NCBI GenBank assembly: GCA_963739235.1 | Contig: CAVTZY010000028.1 | Coordinates: 124,001-188,000, forward strand | DNA length: 64,000 nucleotides | Source of the DNA: JAFNAG01 sp963739235 | GTDB taxonomy: Bacteria; Acidobacteriota; UBA6911 | Direction: 5' to 3' | In this document: positions 36,822-47,048 of the stretch, one piece after another | Position numbering within the stretch: the first letter of the stretch is position 1 | Layout: each line of letters starts with the position of its first letter | Program-made: the position numbers and the translations under genes | The notes under the pieces: model-generated | Seen by the model: only the letters and a program-made list of their open reading frames with translations | The model's database searches: none | What the model was told of the DNA's origin: nothing

Positions 36822-38281
36822 CAGACAAGATGAAGCTAACCACCAACGCGGGCGCGCCCGTCGCCGACAACCAGAACATCATGACCGCTGGTCCGCGCGG
36901 GCCGGCGCTGCTGCAGGACGTTTGGTTCCTGGAGAAGCTCGCCCACTTCGATCGTGAGGTGATCCCTGAGCGCCGCATGCACGCCAAGGGCTCGGGCGCC
37001 TATGGCACCTTCACGGTCACCCACGACATTACCAGGTACACCAAGGCCAAGATCTTTTCCGCTGTCGGCAAGAAGACCAACCTCTTCGTGCGCTTCTCCA
37101 CCGTGGCCGGCGAGCGTGGTGCGGCGGACGCCGAGCGCGACATCCGGGGCTTCGCCATAAAGTTTTACACCGACGAAGGGAACTGGGACCTTGTCGGCAA
37201 CAACACGCCAGTCTTCTTCCTGCGAGACCCGCTAAAGTTCCCGGACCTTAATCACGCGGTGAAGCGCGATCCCCGCACCAACCTGCGCAGCGCCCGCAAC
37301 AACTGGGACTTCTGGACCTCGCTGCCCGAGGCGCTACACCAGATCACGATCACCATGAGCAACCGCGGGATTCCGTACTCCTACCGCCACATGCACGGCT
37401 TTGGCAGCCACACCTTCAGCCTGATCAACGCCAAGGGAGAGCGCTTCTGGGTCAAGTTCCACCTGCACACCCAGCAGGGCATCAAGAACCTGACCGACGC
37501 CGAGGCCGAGGCGATCATCGCCAAGGACCGCGAGAGCCATCAGCGCGATCTGTATGACAGCATCGAGAAGGGTGACTTCCCGCGCTGGAAGATGTTCATC
37601 CAGGTGATGGCCGAGAAGGACGCGGCCAAGTGTCCCTACAACCCCTTCGATCTGACCAAAGTCTGGTTCCACAAGGACTACCCGCTGATTGAGGTGGGTG
37701 TCATGGAGCTCAATAGAAATCCGGAGAACTACTTCGCCGAGGTCGAGCAGTCGGCTTTCAATCCCGCCAACATCGTGCCCGGCATCGGCTTCTCGCCGGA
37801 CAAGATGCTGCAGGGTCGCTTGTTCTCGTATGGCGACGCCCAGCGCTATCGTCTCGGCGTCAACCACCACCTGATCCCGGTGAACGCGTCGCGCTGCCCG
37901 TTCCACAGCTACCATCGCGACGGTGCCATGCGGGTCGACGGCAACCACGGCAGCAAGCTCGGCTACGAGCCCAATAGCTACGGTGAATGGCAGCAGCAGC
38001 CGAACTTCGCCGAACTGCCGCTCAGCATCGAGGGCGCCGCCGATCACTGGAACCATCGCCAGGACGGCGACTACTACTCGCAGCCCGGGTTTCTCTTCCG
38101 CCTGATGACAGCCGAGCAGAAGCAGGTGCTCTTCGAGAACACGGCTCGCGCCATGGGTGACGCGCCCAAGGAGATCAAGGTCCGCCACATCGGCAACTGC
38201 CTGACGGCCGATCCTGCCTACGGCGAAGGCGTGGCCAAGGCGCTCGGGATCCCGATGAGCGAGATCCCAAAGAATCGGTAG
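36818..38281 (+). CDS. katA: monofunctional heme catalase
   Basis: The start is ATG 36818, which overlaps the regulator stop (ATGA) and has AAGGAGA upstream. About 487 residues, small-subunit clade. It shows the distal His region RRMHAKGSGAYGTF, RFSTVAGERGAADAERD, NNTPVFFLRDPLKFPD and the proximal haem ligand region RLFSYGDAQRYRLG. It converts H2O2 to water and oxygen. The strongly GC-biased codon choice (AAC, GCC, CTG) looks different from nearby genes and may mark transfer with its regulator. Translationally coupled to perR. Confidence 0.95.
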   Translation: MTDKMKLTTNAGAPVADNQNIMTAGPRGPALLQDVWFLEKLAHFDREVIPERRMHAKGSGAYGTFTVTHDITRYTKAKIFSAVGKKTNLFVRFSTVAGERGAADAERDIRGFAIKFYTDEGNWDLVGNNTPVFFLRDPLKFPDLNHAVKRDPRTNLRSARNNWDFWTSLPEALHQITITMSNRGIPYSYRHMHGFGSHTFSLINAKGERFWVKFHLHTQQGIKNLTDAEAEAIIAKDRESHQRDLYDSIEKGDFPRWKMFIQVMAEKDAAKCPYNPFDLTKVWFHKDYPLIEVGVMELNRNPENYFAEVEQSAFNPANIVPGIGFSPDKMLQGRLFSYGDAQRYRLGVNHHLIPVNASRCPFHSYHRDGAMRVDGNHGSKLGYEPNSYGEWQQQPNFAELPLSIEGAADHWNHRQDGDYYSQPGFLFRLMTAEQKQVLFENTARAMGDAPKEIKVRHIGNCLTADPAYGEGVAKALGIPMSEIPKNR

Positions 38282-38433
38282 CCAAAGCATTTTGGCAGCG
38301 CGAACAGCGGGTGACCGCCGGAAGGAGAGGCAACATTGGGCACACGAGGTCGTGAGATCATCGGCATGGATGTCGAGCAGTTCCCCTGACGAGGGATGTC
38401 AGGATATTGACCATCCCCAGATCGTTATTGTCC

Positions 38434-38664
38434 AGAAGTCCCGATCTGGGAAGCTACGCCGCGATTGCTTCCGGTCACCTGGACGTACAGTCGGTATCCC
38501 GGAAAAGTGGCTGCCGTTGGAGCACTCGATCCAGCTTGCCGGTCACTTCTACGGTTTGCGCGTTAACCAGGCATGTGGCTGGCCATCAGTCAATTTCACA
38601 AGCCCATTTATGGCCCAAGCAACGGTTTACGGGTGCCTACGATTCTGACAAGTACTGCTGATTC
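38434..38664. repeat. dispersed intergenic repeat, copy A
   Basis: Begins GAAGTCCCGATCTGGGAAGC and continues GCGATTGCTTCCGGTCACCT, then a second GGTCAC-containing half that ends in CATCAGTCAA and CAAGCCCATTTA. Copies lie at 41572, 44731, 46945, 48783 and 56063. It sits just upstream of the first kinase. The start of the element contains a TCCC-GATCT-GGGA hairpin. Confidence 0.65.
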
Positions 38665-38691
38665 ATCTTCCTAGGTCTGTGCTATCCGACT

Positions 38692-38732
38692 TATAATGGC
38701 GACCATTCCAGTTGGCATCATTGCAATGGGCG
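38692..38732 (+). promoter_or_regulatory. shared TATAAT-leader block, copy 1 (kinase 1)
   Basis: TATAATGGCGACCATTCCAG, then TTGGCATCATTGCAATGGGCG, ending 22 bases before ATG 38755. The same block occurs at 41832, 48974 and 49973, always with the TATAAT 56-66 bases before a start codon. Confidence 0.6.
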
Positions 38733-38754
38733 AGTTGCCGTTGCGGAGGCTCCC

Positions 38755-41487
38755 ATGCCCGAGATCGGCCAGACCATTTCGCATTACCGGATCACTGAAA
38801 AGCTCGGCGCAGGCGGCATGGGCGAGGTCTACCGCGCTGAGGACACGAACCTGAATCGACAGGCGGCCATCAAAGTGCTGCCGGATATCTTCGCCGGTGA
38901 TCCCGAACGGCTGGCGCGCTTCGAGCGCGAGGCCAAGCTGCTGGCGTCGTTGAATCATCCAAACATTGCTTCAATTTACGGCCTGGAGGAAGCGGAAGGG
39001 AAACGCTTCCTAGTGCTGGAGCTGGTCGAAGGTGAAACACTGGCGCAGCGCATCGCCAAAGGACCGTTGCCGGTTGATGAAACGCTTGACGTCTGCCGCC
39101 AGATTGCCGATGGGCTGGAAGCCGCCCACGAGAAAGGCGTCATCCACCGCGACCTGAAACCTGCCAACGTCAAGATCACGCCTGAAGGGAAAGTTAAGGT
39201 GCTGGACTTCGGGCTGGCCAAGGCGTTTCAGGGAGAAGTGGCGACAGCGGACGCAAGCCATTCGCCGACACTCACGGATCAGGTGACCCGGCCAGGGGTG
39301 ATACAGGGCACGGCTGCTTACATGAGCCCCGAGCAGGCTCGGGGAAAGCCAGTGGACAAGAGAGCGGACATTTGGGCGTTTGGCTGCGTCCTCTATGAAT
39401 GCCTCACCGGTGAGCGAGTTTTTGCTGGGGAGACGGTGACCGAGACGCTGGCGGCAGTTATTAAAGGCGAGCCGGATTGGAGTCTCATGCCTCCCGGTAC
39501 ATCGGAGAATGTGCGCGATGTTCTTCGCCGCTGCCTGCAGAAAGATCCCAGGCTCCGCCTTCACGACATCGCGGATGCCCGGCTCGGACTCGAAGAGGCT
39601 GCGCCCCCGCCGTCAGTGGCCAGCACAACCTTGCGGCGCGCTCCCTTGCGCTGGGCGCTGACGGTGCTTGCTGTGGCGATCCTTGCTGGCATTTCGGCTG
39701 ATATCGCGCTGAGGAGAATCTTGCAGCTGTCTCCTCCCTCTCGCGTTGTCAAGTCGGTGATCCGGGTCGAACCAGGACACTGGCTCGCTGGGAATATCTA
39801 TGCACTCAGTCGTCCAACCAGAACAGCGATGGCGTTTTCGCACGATGGTCAGTTTGTGATCCACAGCGCCATCCCGGAAAATCCCAAACCAGGTGACAGA
39901 TCCCGGCTTTTCCTGCGCCGTCTGGATCAGATGGAGGCGAAGCCAATCGCAGGCACGGAGGGAGGATCCTCGCCTTTTCTTTCTCAGGACGATCGATGGC
40001 TGGGCTTTTGGTCCGAAGACAAGAAGCTGATGAGAATCCCTGTAGAGGGTGGCACGCCGGTCGCTCTTTGCGACGCTCTGTGGTGCTTTGGGGCCGCCTG
40101 GGGTATGAACGGTACCATTGTTTTTGCAGCCCATGAAAACACGGGCCTGTCGAGCGTACCGGCTAGTGGCGGAGAGCCTGCAGCATTGACCGTTCCGGAT
40201 CGAACCAGAGGCGAGTATGGTCACCGGCTGCCCGCATGGCTGCCGAATGATGCGGGTATACTCTTCACAATCGTGAGATACGGCCACGATATCCATCCCC
40301 AGGTTGCTGTCCTTTCGCTCCCAAAGAAGGACAAACTCGTTCTCATGGAGGATGCCGCCGACGCTCGATATGTGCCAACCGGGCACCTCGTTTTTGTCAG
40401 GCGAGGTGTTCTTTATGCGGTACCCTTTGACCCAGCGAAGCTGCAGGTTTCGGGCCGGCCGGAACCGGTAGCCGATGATATTATGCAGTCTTTGAACACG
40501 GGGAGCAGTACATATGGCGCCATGGCGGCCCAGTTTAGTTTCAGTGATTCCGGAAATCTCATTTTTGCCAAAGGCGGTATCGTCCCGGATCCCCGGAGGT
40601 CCCTCGTGTGGGTGGATTTCAAGGGCACCGCACAGGAGATCACGCCATTCAAGGGACCTTTCTTTGCCCCACGACTTGCGCCGGATGGAAGGAGAATCGC
40701 GTACCGGAGGCAGGGGCTGAAGCGGGAAATTTGGATATATGACTTGGAGCGAGACATAGACACGCCATTTATTTTCGAAGGATACGCCGAGTGGCTTACT
40801 TGGACCCACGATGGAAATGATCTTACGTTCGGCTGGACTGCCGCCGGACCATGCAACATCTTCCAGCAGCCGGCAGATGGGAGCCGCCCCCCGATGCAAA
40901 TTACAAAAAGCGAATATAATCAGGATACCGGTTCGTGGTCGAAGGATGGCAAGTTTCTCGCCTTTGTCCAAGAGGGACACCCCGAAACTGGCCCCGATAT
41001 ACTGATCTGGAGTGCTCAGGACCGGCGCGTGACCCCATTTCTGAACACGAAATTCGATGAAAGATATCCCGAGTTCTCGCCTACTGGACCCTGGATGGCG
41101 TATTCCTCTGACGAGTCGGGACGCTTTGAAGTATATGTCCGGCCATTTCCCGGACCGGGAAGTAAGCATCCGATTTCCCACTCGGGCGGAATCCAACCCT
41201 TATGGTCGCGGAATGGGAAGCAGTTATTCTATCGCTCCGGCAACCAGGTCTGGGTTGTGGACGTGATGGCCGGGACCGATTTCTCAGCGAGTAGGCCGCG
41301 CATGCTGTTTGACCAGTCTGGATATAGCGGGGGCTTCCCGATCCGTGGCTACGACATTTCGCTGGATGGACAGCGATTTCTCATGGTCAAAGAGGGTGAG
41401 ACCACGCCGACCCCCGTGACTCAAATGATCCTCGTCCTCAACTGGTTCGAGGAACTCAAGCGCCTCGTCCCGGCCGGAAAGAAGTAA
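38755..41487 (+). CDS. Pkn-type serine/threonine kinase with TolB/PD40 propeller (kinase 1)
   Basis: 910 residues. A cytoplasmic kinase domain covers residues 10-275: GAGGMGEV P-loop (18-25), K40, HRDLKPAN (131-138), DFG (151-153), APE-like MSPEQ. One transmembrane helix follows (about 299-317). The exterior part, about 330-890, holds repeated WD40/PD40 blades, for example DDRWLGFWSEDKKLMRIPV, FSPTGPWMAYSSDESGRFEV and PRMLFDQSGY. This architecture is expanded in Acidobacteria and acts as a membrane sensor kinase; ligand and targets are unknown. The start follows the leader block at 38692. Confidence 0.92.
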   Translation: MPEIGQTISHYRITEKLGAGGMGEVYRAEDTNLNRQAAIKVLPDIFAGDPERLARFEREAKLLASLNHPNIASIYGLEEAEGKRFLVLELVEGETLAQRIAKGPLPVDETLDVCRQIADGLEAAHEKGVIHRDLKPANVKITPEGKVKVLDFGLAKAFQGEVATADASHSPTLTDQVTRPGVIQGTAAYMSPEQARGKPVDKRADIWAFGCVLYECLTGERVFAGETVTETLAAVIKGEPDWSLMPPGTSENVRDVLRRCLQKDPRLRLHDIADARLGLEEAAPPPSVASTTLRRAPLRWALTVLAVAILAGISADIALRRILQLSPPSRVVKSVIRVEPGHWLAGNIYALSRPTRTAMAFSHDGQFVIHSAIPENPKPGDRSRLFLRRLDQMEAKPIAGTEGGSSPFLSQDDRWLGFWSEDKKLMRIPVEGGTPVALCDALWCFGAAWGMNGTIVFAAHENTGLSSVPASGGEPAALTVPDRTRGEYGHRLPAWLPNDAGILFTIVRYGHDIHPQVAVLSLPKKDKLVLMEDAADARYVPTGHLVFVRRGVLYAVPFDPAKLQVSGRPEPVADDIMQSLNTGSSTYGAMAAQFSFSDSGNLIFAKGGIVPDPRRSLVWVDFKGTAQEITPFKGPFFAPRLAPDGRRIAYRRQGLKREIWIYDLERDIDTPFIFEGYAEWLTWTHDGNDLTFGWTAAGPCNIFQQPADGSRPPMQITKSEYNQDTGSWSKDGKFLAFVQEGHPETGPDILIWSAQDRRVTPFLNTKFDERYPEFSPTGPWMAYSSDESGRFEVYVRPFPGPGSKHPISHSGGIQPLWSRNGKQLFYRSGNQVWVVDVMAGTDFSASRPRMLFDQSGYSGGFPIRGYDISLDGQRFLMVKEGETTPTPVTQMILVLNWFEELKRLVPAGKK

Positions 41488-41571
41488 GCGCTGCTTACCA
41501 CGATCTGGCATCCATAGAGGTCCGAGTCGAACGGCGGTTATACTGCAAAGCTATTGGGCCGTCGTTCCCTG

Positions 41572-41806
41572 TAATTCCTGATCTGCGAAGCTACTTGGTG
41601 ATTGCTCCCGGTCACTTGGTTGGGAAGTCCGTATCTCGCATAGGTGGCGCGGAACCGGGTGCTACCTTCGCCTCCCCGCCTGTCACTTCTACGGGTAGCG
41701 CGTAATACATCCAAGTGACTGGTCGTCAGTCAATCTCACAAGCCCATTTATTGCCATCGCAACGGCTTACTGGTGCACACAATCCCGGTGAGTGCTACTG
41801 ATTGAG
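41572..41806. repeat. dispersed intergenic repeat, copy B
   Basis: Diverged copy of the element at 38434: TAATTCCTGATCTGCGAAGC, CCCGGTCACTTGG, then TCACTTCTACGG, GTGACTGGTCGTCAGTCAA and CAAGCCCATTTATTG. CACTTGG and CCAAGTGAC can pair. It lies directly upstream of kinase 2. Confidence 0.6.
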
Positions 41807-41831
41807 CTTTCTTGATCTTTGTCATCTCAGC

Positions 41832-41872
41832 TATAATGACTGCCAATTCAGGTGGTTGTCGTTGCGGTGATC
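41832..41872 (+). promoter_or_regulatory. shared TATAAT-leader block, copy 2 (kinase 2)
   Basis: TATAATGACTGCCAATTCAG, then GTGGTTGTCGTTGCGGTGATCG split across two lines, ends 25 bases before ATG 41898. It has the same order of motifs (TATAATG, CAATTCAGGTG, TTGCGGTG) as the other copies. Confidence 0.6.
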
Positions 41873-41897
41873 GAATTGCTGTGCCGGAGAGGCTCCC

Positions 41898-44647
41898 ATG
41901 CCCGAGATCGGCCAGACCATTTCGCACTACCGGATCATTGAAAAGCTGGGGCAAGGAGGGATGGGCGAGGTTTTCCTGGCTCACGACACCTCCCTGGATC
42001 GCAAGGTTGCCCTCAAGTTCCTGCCCGACATTTTCTCCGGCGATCCCGAAAGGCTGGCGCGCTTCGAGCGCGAGGCCAAGCTGCTGGCATCGCTGAATCA
42101 TCCCAACATCGCCGCGATCTACGGCCTGGAGCAGGCGGACGGAAAGCGCTTCCTGGTCCTGGAACTGGTGGAAGGCGAAACGCTGGCGCAGCGCATCGAG
42201 CAGGGGGCCGCTGCCGGTTGATGAGGCACTGGAGGTCTGCCGCCAGATCGCGGAAGGGCTGGAAGCCGCGCACGAGAAAGGGATCATCCACCGCGACCTG
42301 AAGCCTGCCAACGTGAAGATCACGCCGGAGGGCAAGGTCAAGATCCTGGACTTCGGGCTGGCGAAGGCGTTCCATGATCAGGCCGCAACCGCGGACCTGT
42401 CGCATTCACCCACCATCACCGAGGCGATGACGCGCCCCGGGGTGATGCTGGGCACTGCGGCTTATATGAGCCCCGAGCAGGCCAAGGGCAAGACGGTCGA
42501 CAAGCGGGCCGACATCTGGGCCTTCGGCTGCGTGCTGTACGAGTGCCTGGCTGGGAAGAGGGCATTTCAGGGGGACACGATCACAGAAATTGTCGCCTCG
42601 ATTCTGAAGAGCGAGCCGGACTGGCAGGCGCTGCCGCCTACAACACCATGGAGGGTGAAGGACCTCCTGCATCAATGCCTCCAGAAAGATCCCAGGGAGC
42701 GTCTTCACGACATTGCCGATGTCCGGATCGAAATCAGGGATTCAGGTGCCCAGCCCGCAGAGGCAGTCAACGTCTCCGCGACGCTATCCATTCCTGTGGA
42801 TCGTAGCGTGTGCGGCTGTTGTGCTTATGGTAGGCATCCTGATCGGCGCAGCATTGATGAAGTACTCGCGGCCCGCCACCTCCTCCCCCGTGGTCAGGTC
42901 CGTGATCAAGGTCGAGCCGGGTCACCGACTGCCAGGCCAGGCCTATGATCTGGAGCGGCCTGGCCGAACTGCTGTGGCCATTTCCAGTGACGGCAAGTTT
43001 ATCGTCTACAGCGCGATCGAGGAGGATCCCGGCCCTCAGGCGAAGCCTCAGTTGTACCTGCGGAGAATGGACCAATCGGCAGCCAAGCCCATCGCTGGGA
43101 CAGAAGGGGGTATTAGTCCCTTCCTGTCGCCCGACAGCCGCTGGGTGGGATTCTGGGCAGACGGCAAGTTGAAGAAGGTTCTCGTTGAAGGTGGTGTCCC
43201 GAGTATTTTGTGCGACGCATCAGCTCTCTATGGTGCGAATTGGGGTCGTGATAACACCATTGTGTTTGCAGATGGAGATATCACCGGGCTTTCAAGGGTA
43301 TTGGATGAGGGCGGGAAGCCCGAGACGTTAACAAAGCCTGACCCGAAGCGGGACGAGTCCAGCCACCGTCTGCCATCCTGGCTTCCCAATGGGAAGGCCG
43401 TGCTGTTCACCGTAATGAAGTACCCCTATGATCCGAAACCCTCGCTTGCTCTGCTCCGACTCGACACCGGCGAGTGGCATGTCCTGTTTCAGGACGCGGC
43501 AGATGCCAGGTACGTTCGCACGGGACACCTTGTTTTCCTGAGGCAGGGGACGCTCATGGCCGTGCGATTTGATCTGGCTAAGCTGGAGGCCATCGGCCAA
43601 CCGGTCGCGCTCGTGGAAAACGTCATGCAGGCCTTCGGCCTATCGTATGGGAATCATCACATTGGCGCTGGTCAACTCGGCATCTCTGACACTGGGTCGC
43701 TCATTTATGCGCCAGGCGGCGTTCCTCCGCCCCGAAGCAATTCGCTCGTATGGGTGGATCAGAGAGGAATAGAGCAGCCAGCCGCAGCCTTGCAGTTCCC
43801 TTTCTACGCTCCGCGTCTATCTCCTGATAACCAGAGAATAGCCTACACAACTATAGGACCAGAGTGGCAGGTCTATGTGTATGACTTGGGCAGAGGCACG
43901 AACAGTCGGCTGACCGGCGAGGGATGGACCTTCTATACGATCTGGACTCCCGACGGTAAACGGCTACTTTTCTCATGGGGAAAATCCACGGCAGATAGCC
44001 TGTTCTGGCAACCTTACGATGGAAGCTTACCGATGGAGCGACTGACAACAAGCGAATACGGTCAACGCCCAGGGTCATGGTCTTCGGATGGGAAAACGGT
44101 CGCTTTCGTGGATTATCACCCGGATACGGGGTCCGACATTGCTATGCTGGACGTCCGCTCAGGGCGCGTGACGCCGTTCCTGAATTCGCAATTCAATGAG
44201 AGATATCCAGAATTTTCGCCAGACGGCCACTGGATAGCATACACATCCGATGAGTCAAACCGCTTCGAGGTCTACGTGCGGCCCTTCCCCGGTCCAGGCA
44301 TGAAGCAGCAGGTATCGAGCGAAGGGGGCAGCGAGCCGCTTTGGGCAAGAAATGGTAAACAGCTTTTCTATCGACTCTATCGACGGCAGAATCAAGTGCA
44401 GACTCAAGTGTGGGTCGTGGATGTCCGGACAGACGGCGGCTTCGCGGCCAGCAAGCCGCGCCTCCTGTTTGAGAAATCCGGATACAGTGACGGCTACCCC
44501 ATACGCACCTATGACCTGTCCCTCGACTCGCAGCGATTTCTCATGGTCAAGCTCGAACAAATGAAGGCTACGCCTATCACCGAAATGACCCTCGTCCAGA
44601 ACTGGTTCGGGGAACTCAAGCGCCTCGTCCCTACTGGAAACAAGTAA
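41898..44647 (+). CDS. Pkn-type serine/threonine kinase with PD40 propeller (kinase 2, frameshifted)
   Basis: Paralogue of kinase 1 with nearly identical kinase sequence. Two slips interrupt it. Near 42206 a run of five G breaks the frame after LAQRIEQG; removing one G restores LPVDEALEVCRQIAEG and HRDLKPANVKITPEGK. The second is between about 42730 and 42790, before the helix FLWIVACAAVVLMVGILIGA. The propeller part (to 44647) is intact, with GHWIAYTSDESNRFEVYV and KPRLLFEKSGYSDG. Joined length is about 915 residues, as in kinase 1. The homopolymer context supports a sequencing error. Function as for kinase 1. Confidence 0.85.
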
Positions 44648-44730
44648 GCGCGGCTGGCTGCGATCTGGATCGTCAAGGGATGCCCGAGTTGAACAGCGGT
44701 GCTGAAAGCCTATTGAGCTCTGACTCACCA

Positions 44731-44805
44731 GAATTCCTGTCGAGGAAATTGTGCCGCCAATTCTCTCGGTCACTTGGCCGAGTAGTCGGTATCCCGGACA
44801 TGTGC
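44731..44805. repeat. dispersed intergenic repeat, copy C (partial)
   Basis: GAATTCCTGTCGAGGAAATT, then TCGGTCACTTGGCCGAGTAG and TCGGTATCCCGGACATG. It has only the first half of the full element and lies upstream of the sigma gene. Confidence 0.5.
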
Positions 44806-44993
44806 CTCAAACTCGCGGCGGGCTGGTTCAAATCAACGGACAGTTCATTTTTCGCCAGGCGGCTGGTCATAGACCCAACTTCCCACAACGGCGTTTCTCG
44901 GGAGCGTTCCTCAATAGGATATTTTATCTATTTTTGCTTTGTTTTGTGTCACCGGTTGCCGGATGATTCGTCATATTCGTGAGAGGGCAATCC

Positions 44994-45388
44994 ATGGATC
45001 CAACGCCCTTGGTGGAAAAATCGAGGAGCGGCGACACCGAAGCCTATGGCAGGCTTGTGAAAACATACCAAGATTATGCCTTGCGATTTGCATGGCCTAT
45101 CTCAGGCAGCGGGATCTTGCTGAAGACGCAACTCAGGAAATATTTCTGGCAGCGTTTCAAAGCGTGCGGAAGCTTCAGGAGGTAAACCGGTTCCAGGCCT
45201 GGTTGAAACGCATGGCAATCAACCGCTGCCTGGATGAACTCCGGCGAAAACGGAAGTTTCTGGTTTCCTCAATCGACGAAGTCCATGAAAAGGACCTGCT
45301 CCAATCAGCGCAACTCCGCGCGCCCCTATTCGGTCAGACTGCCTGGCTGTTATCAGCGTGCAGTCTGACTTTAACTTGTTTCCGCTAG
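44994..45388 (+). pseudogene. truncated ECF sigma factor (frameshifted)
   Basis: ATG 44994 opens MDPTPLVEKSRSGDTEAYGR, a typical ECF sigma N-terminus. A slip near 45090 changes frame to MAYLRQRDLAEDATQEIFLA and then KRMAINRCLDELRRKRKF, which is complete region 2. After SSIDEVHEKDLL the frame ends in unrelated residues, so promoter-binding region 4 is absent. The gene is therefore probably dead. GlgC-like enzyme follows within 70 bases, a likely recombination junction. Confidence 0.65.
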
Positions 45389-45454
45389 TGGGGAGCCATA
45401 CAATTTTTTTTACGAACAAGTGAAATGAAATATGGCAGATAAAGGGAGGGAGCA

Positions 45455-46708
45455 ATGAGTGAACTGACCTTGATCCTGGCCGGAGGGCTAGGGAAAGCAT
45501 TGAGCGTTTTTACCGCTCAGCGGGGCAAACCGGCAGTGCCTTTCGCCGGGACGTATCGTGTCATTGATTTCGTTTTGTCCAACGCAGCCAACTCACAGCT
45601 CTCGCGGGTCGCGGTGCTCACCCAATTCAACACACAGTCGCTGCGGGAGCACCTGAAAACCGGCGAACCATGGGGGTTGGACAACCTCCAGGTCTGGCAG
45701 CCTTCGCTGGCGCGCACCGGCCAGGAGGCCTATCGTGCAACCGCAGAGGCAGTATACCAGAACCGGAAGTATATTGCTGAAGATGGCAGTCAAAATACCC
45801 TGATCCTGTCAGGCGACCAGGTTTATGCGATGGATTACCGCAAACTGCTCCGCTTTCACCAGGAAAGGCAGGCCGGGTTGACGATTGGCAGCATGAATGT
45901 GCCCGCCGCTGAAACCCAACGTTTTGGCATGATGCTTGTGGACGAGGACAGAAAAATCACCCATTTTGACGAGAAGCCAGTCCAAACTAGCTGGAGCCTG
46001 GCTTCGCTCGGGATTTACGTTTTTGACACTCGCTATCTGCTTACAAAACTGGAAGAGGATGCCTCCGACCCTTCTTCTGCCCATGATTTTGGCCAAAACC
46101 TCATCCCCAAAATCGTGGCGGAAGGACGGGCCTATTCCTACCCGTACGGCGGGTACTGGGCTGATCTGGGCAGCGTGCAGGCCTTGTGGGAGGCTAACCT
46201 GACCCTGCTGGCGGACGACCCGCCGCTTAAAATCACTGATCCGGATTGGGCCTGGCGCACTCGTCCAGTCGGTCAATCTCCGGCTATTATCCGGCGGACT
46301 GGCCAGGTGGTTGACAGCCTGATCTCGCCCGGCTGTGTGATCGAAGGGCAGGTAATCCACAGCGTGCTTTCTCCCGGTGTGCGTGTCGAACAGGGTGCCG
46401 TTGTGTGCGATGCGGTGATCATGAACAACACGATGATCCACGCTGGAGCAGCCATCCATCGCTGCATCCTCGACAAACAGGTCGAGGTTGGCCCAGAGGC
46501 TCAGCTTGGAACTAGCGACGATCAAACGCCAAACCAGGCAGATCCTGTCAACTTGAATTCCGGCATCACCATCGTGGGAAAAGCAGCGGTCATCCCGGCG
46601 GGCGCAGTCATCGGCCGCAACTGCCGCGTGGATCCCAGTGTAAGACTGGCGGAGTTTCTAAGCCTGGTCGTTGCCAGCGGCGGCACAATTACCCACTTGC
46701 GAAACTGA
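45455..46708 (+). CDS. glgC: GlgC-like glucose-1-phosphate adenylyltransferase
   Basis: 417 residues, strong GGGAGGGAG before ATG 45455. N-terminal nucleotidyltransferase: ILAGGLGKALSVFTAQRGKP and AVPFAGTYRVIDFVLSNAAN. It has LSGDQVYAMDY and HFDEKPVQTSWSLASLGIYV, followed by a left-handed beta-helix (VIHSVLSPGVRVEQGAVV). The canonical GGxGTRLxPLT loop is altered to GGLGKALSVFT, so the ADP-glucose role should be treated with care. The usual product is ADP-glucose for glycogen. No other glycogen gene is nearby, so this may be an acquired single gene. Confidence 0.8.
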   Translation: MSELTLILAGGLGKALSVFTAQRGKPAVPFAGTYRVIDFVLSNAANSQLSRVAVLTQFNTQSLREHLKTGEPWGLDNLQVWQPSLARTGQEAYRATAEAVYQNRKYIAEDGSQNTLILSGDQVYAMDYRKLLRFHQERQAGLTIGSMNVPAAETQRFGMMLVDEDRKITHFDEKPVQTSWSLASLGIYVFDTRYLLTKLEEDASDPSSAHDFGQNLIPKIVAEGRAYSYPYGGYWADLGSVQALWEANLTLLADDPPLKITDPDWAWRTRPVGQSPAIIRRTGQVVDSLISPGCVIEGQVIHSVLSPGVRVEQGAVVCDAVIMNNTMIHAGAAIHRCILDKQVEVGPEAQLGTSDDQTPNQADPVNLNSGITIVGKAAVIPAGAVIGRNCRVDPSVRLAEFLSLVVASGGTITHLRN

Positions 46709-46944
46709 AAAAAGGCAAAGGCTGCAGATTCGTTGATGGCATGGGTCCCTGGAACATGGCTGGGAAGTTGACATAATGCGTCAACTCATGGGCCGGCTTC
46801 AGGCGAGACCCTCAACGAGAAGACCCCACTCATTTTACCTATCAGCCACGGCGGTTCGTGCTTGGATCACAGGGCGCTCCGAAAGAACGCAGTAATTCCG
46901 GCACAGCGGGTGCGACGTTTGTGCGCCGAACTGTGACGCGGGCC

Positions 46945-47030
46945 AGAAGTCCTGATGTGGGAAGTTACGGTAAGTGGCCATCGCTTTCGGTCACATGCCT
47001 GAGTAGTCGGCATCCCGTCCATCTGACTGC
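46945..47030. repeat. dispersed intergenic repeat, copy D (partial)
   Basis: GAAGTCCTGATGTGGGAAGT, then GCTTTCGGTCACATGCCTGA and GTAGTCGGCATCCCG. It corresponds to the first half of copy A and lies 3' of glgC and next to the integrase stop. Confidence 0.5.
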
Positions 47031-47048
47031 AAGAGCATGCACGTTTTC

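Noticed and set aside
37334..38290. 318-codon minus-strand frame
   Set aside because: Antisense to catalase; its length is explained by GC-rich third positions of the true gene.
39613..41196. 527-codon minus-strand frame
   Set aside because: Antisense to kinase 1, with a composition typical of a reversed coding frame and no domain.
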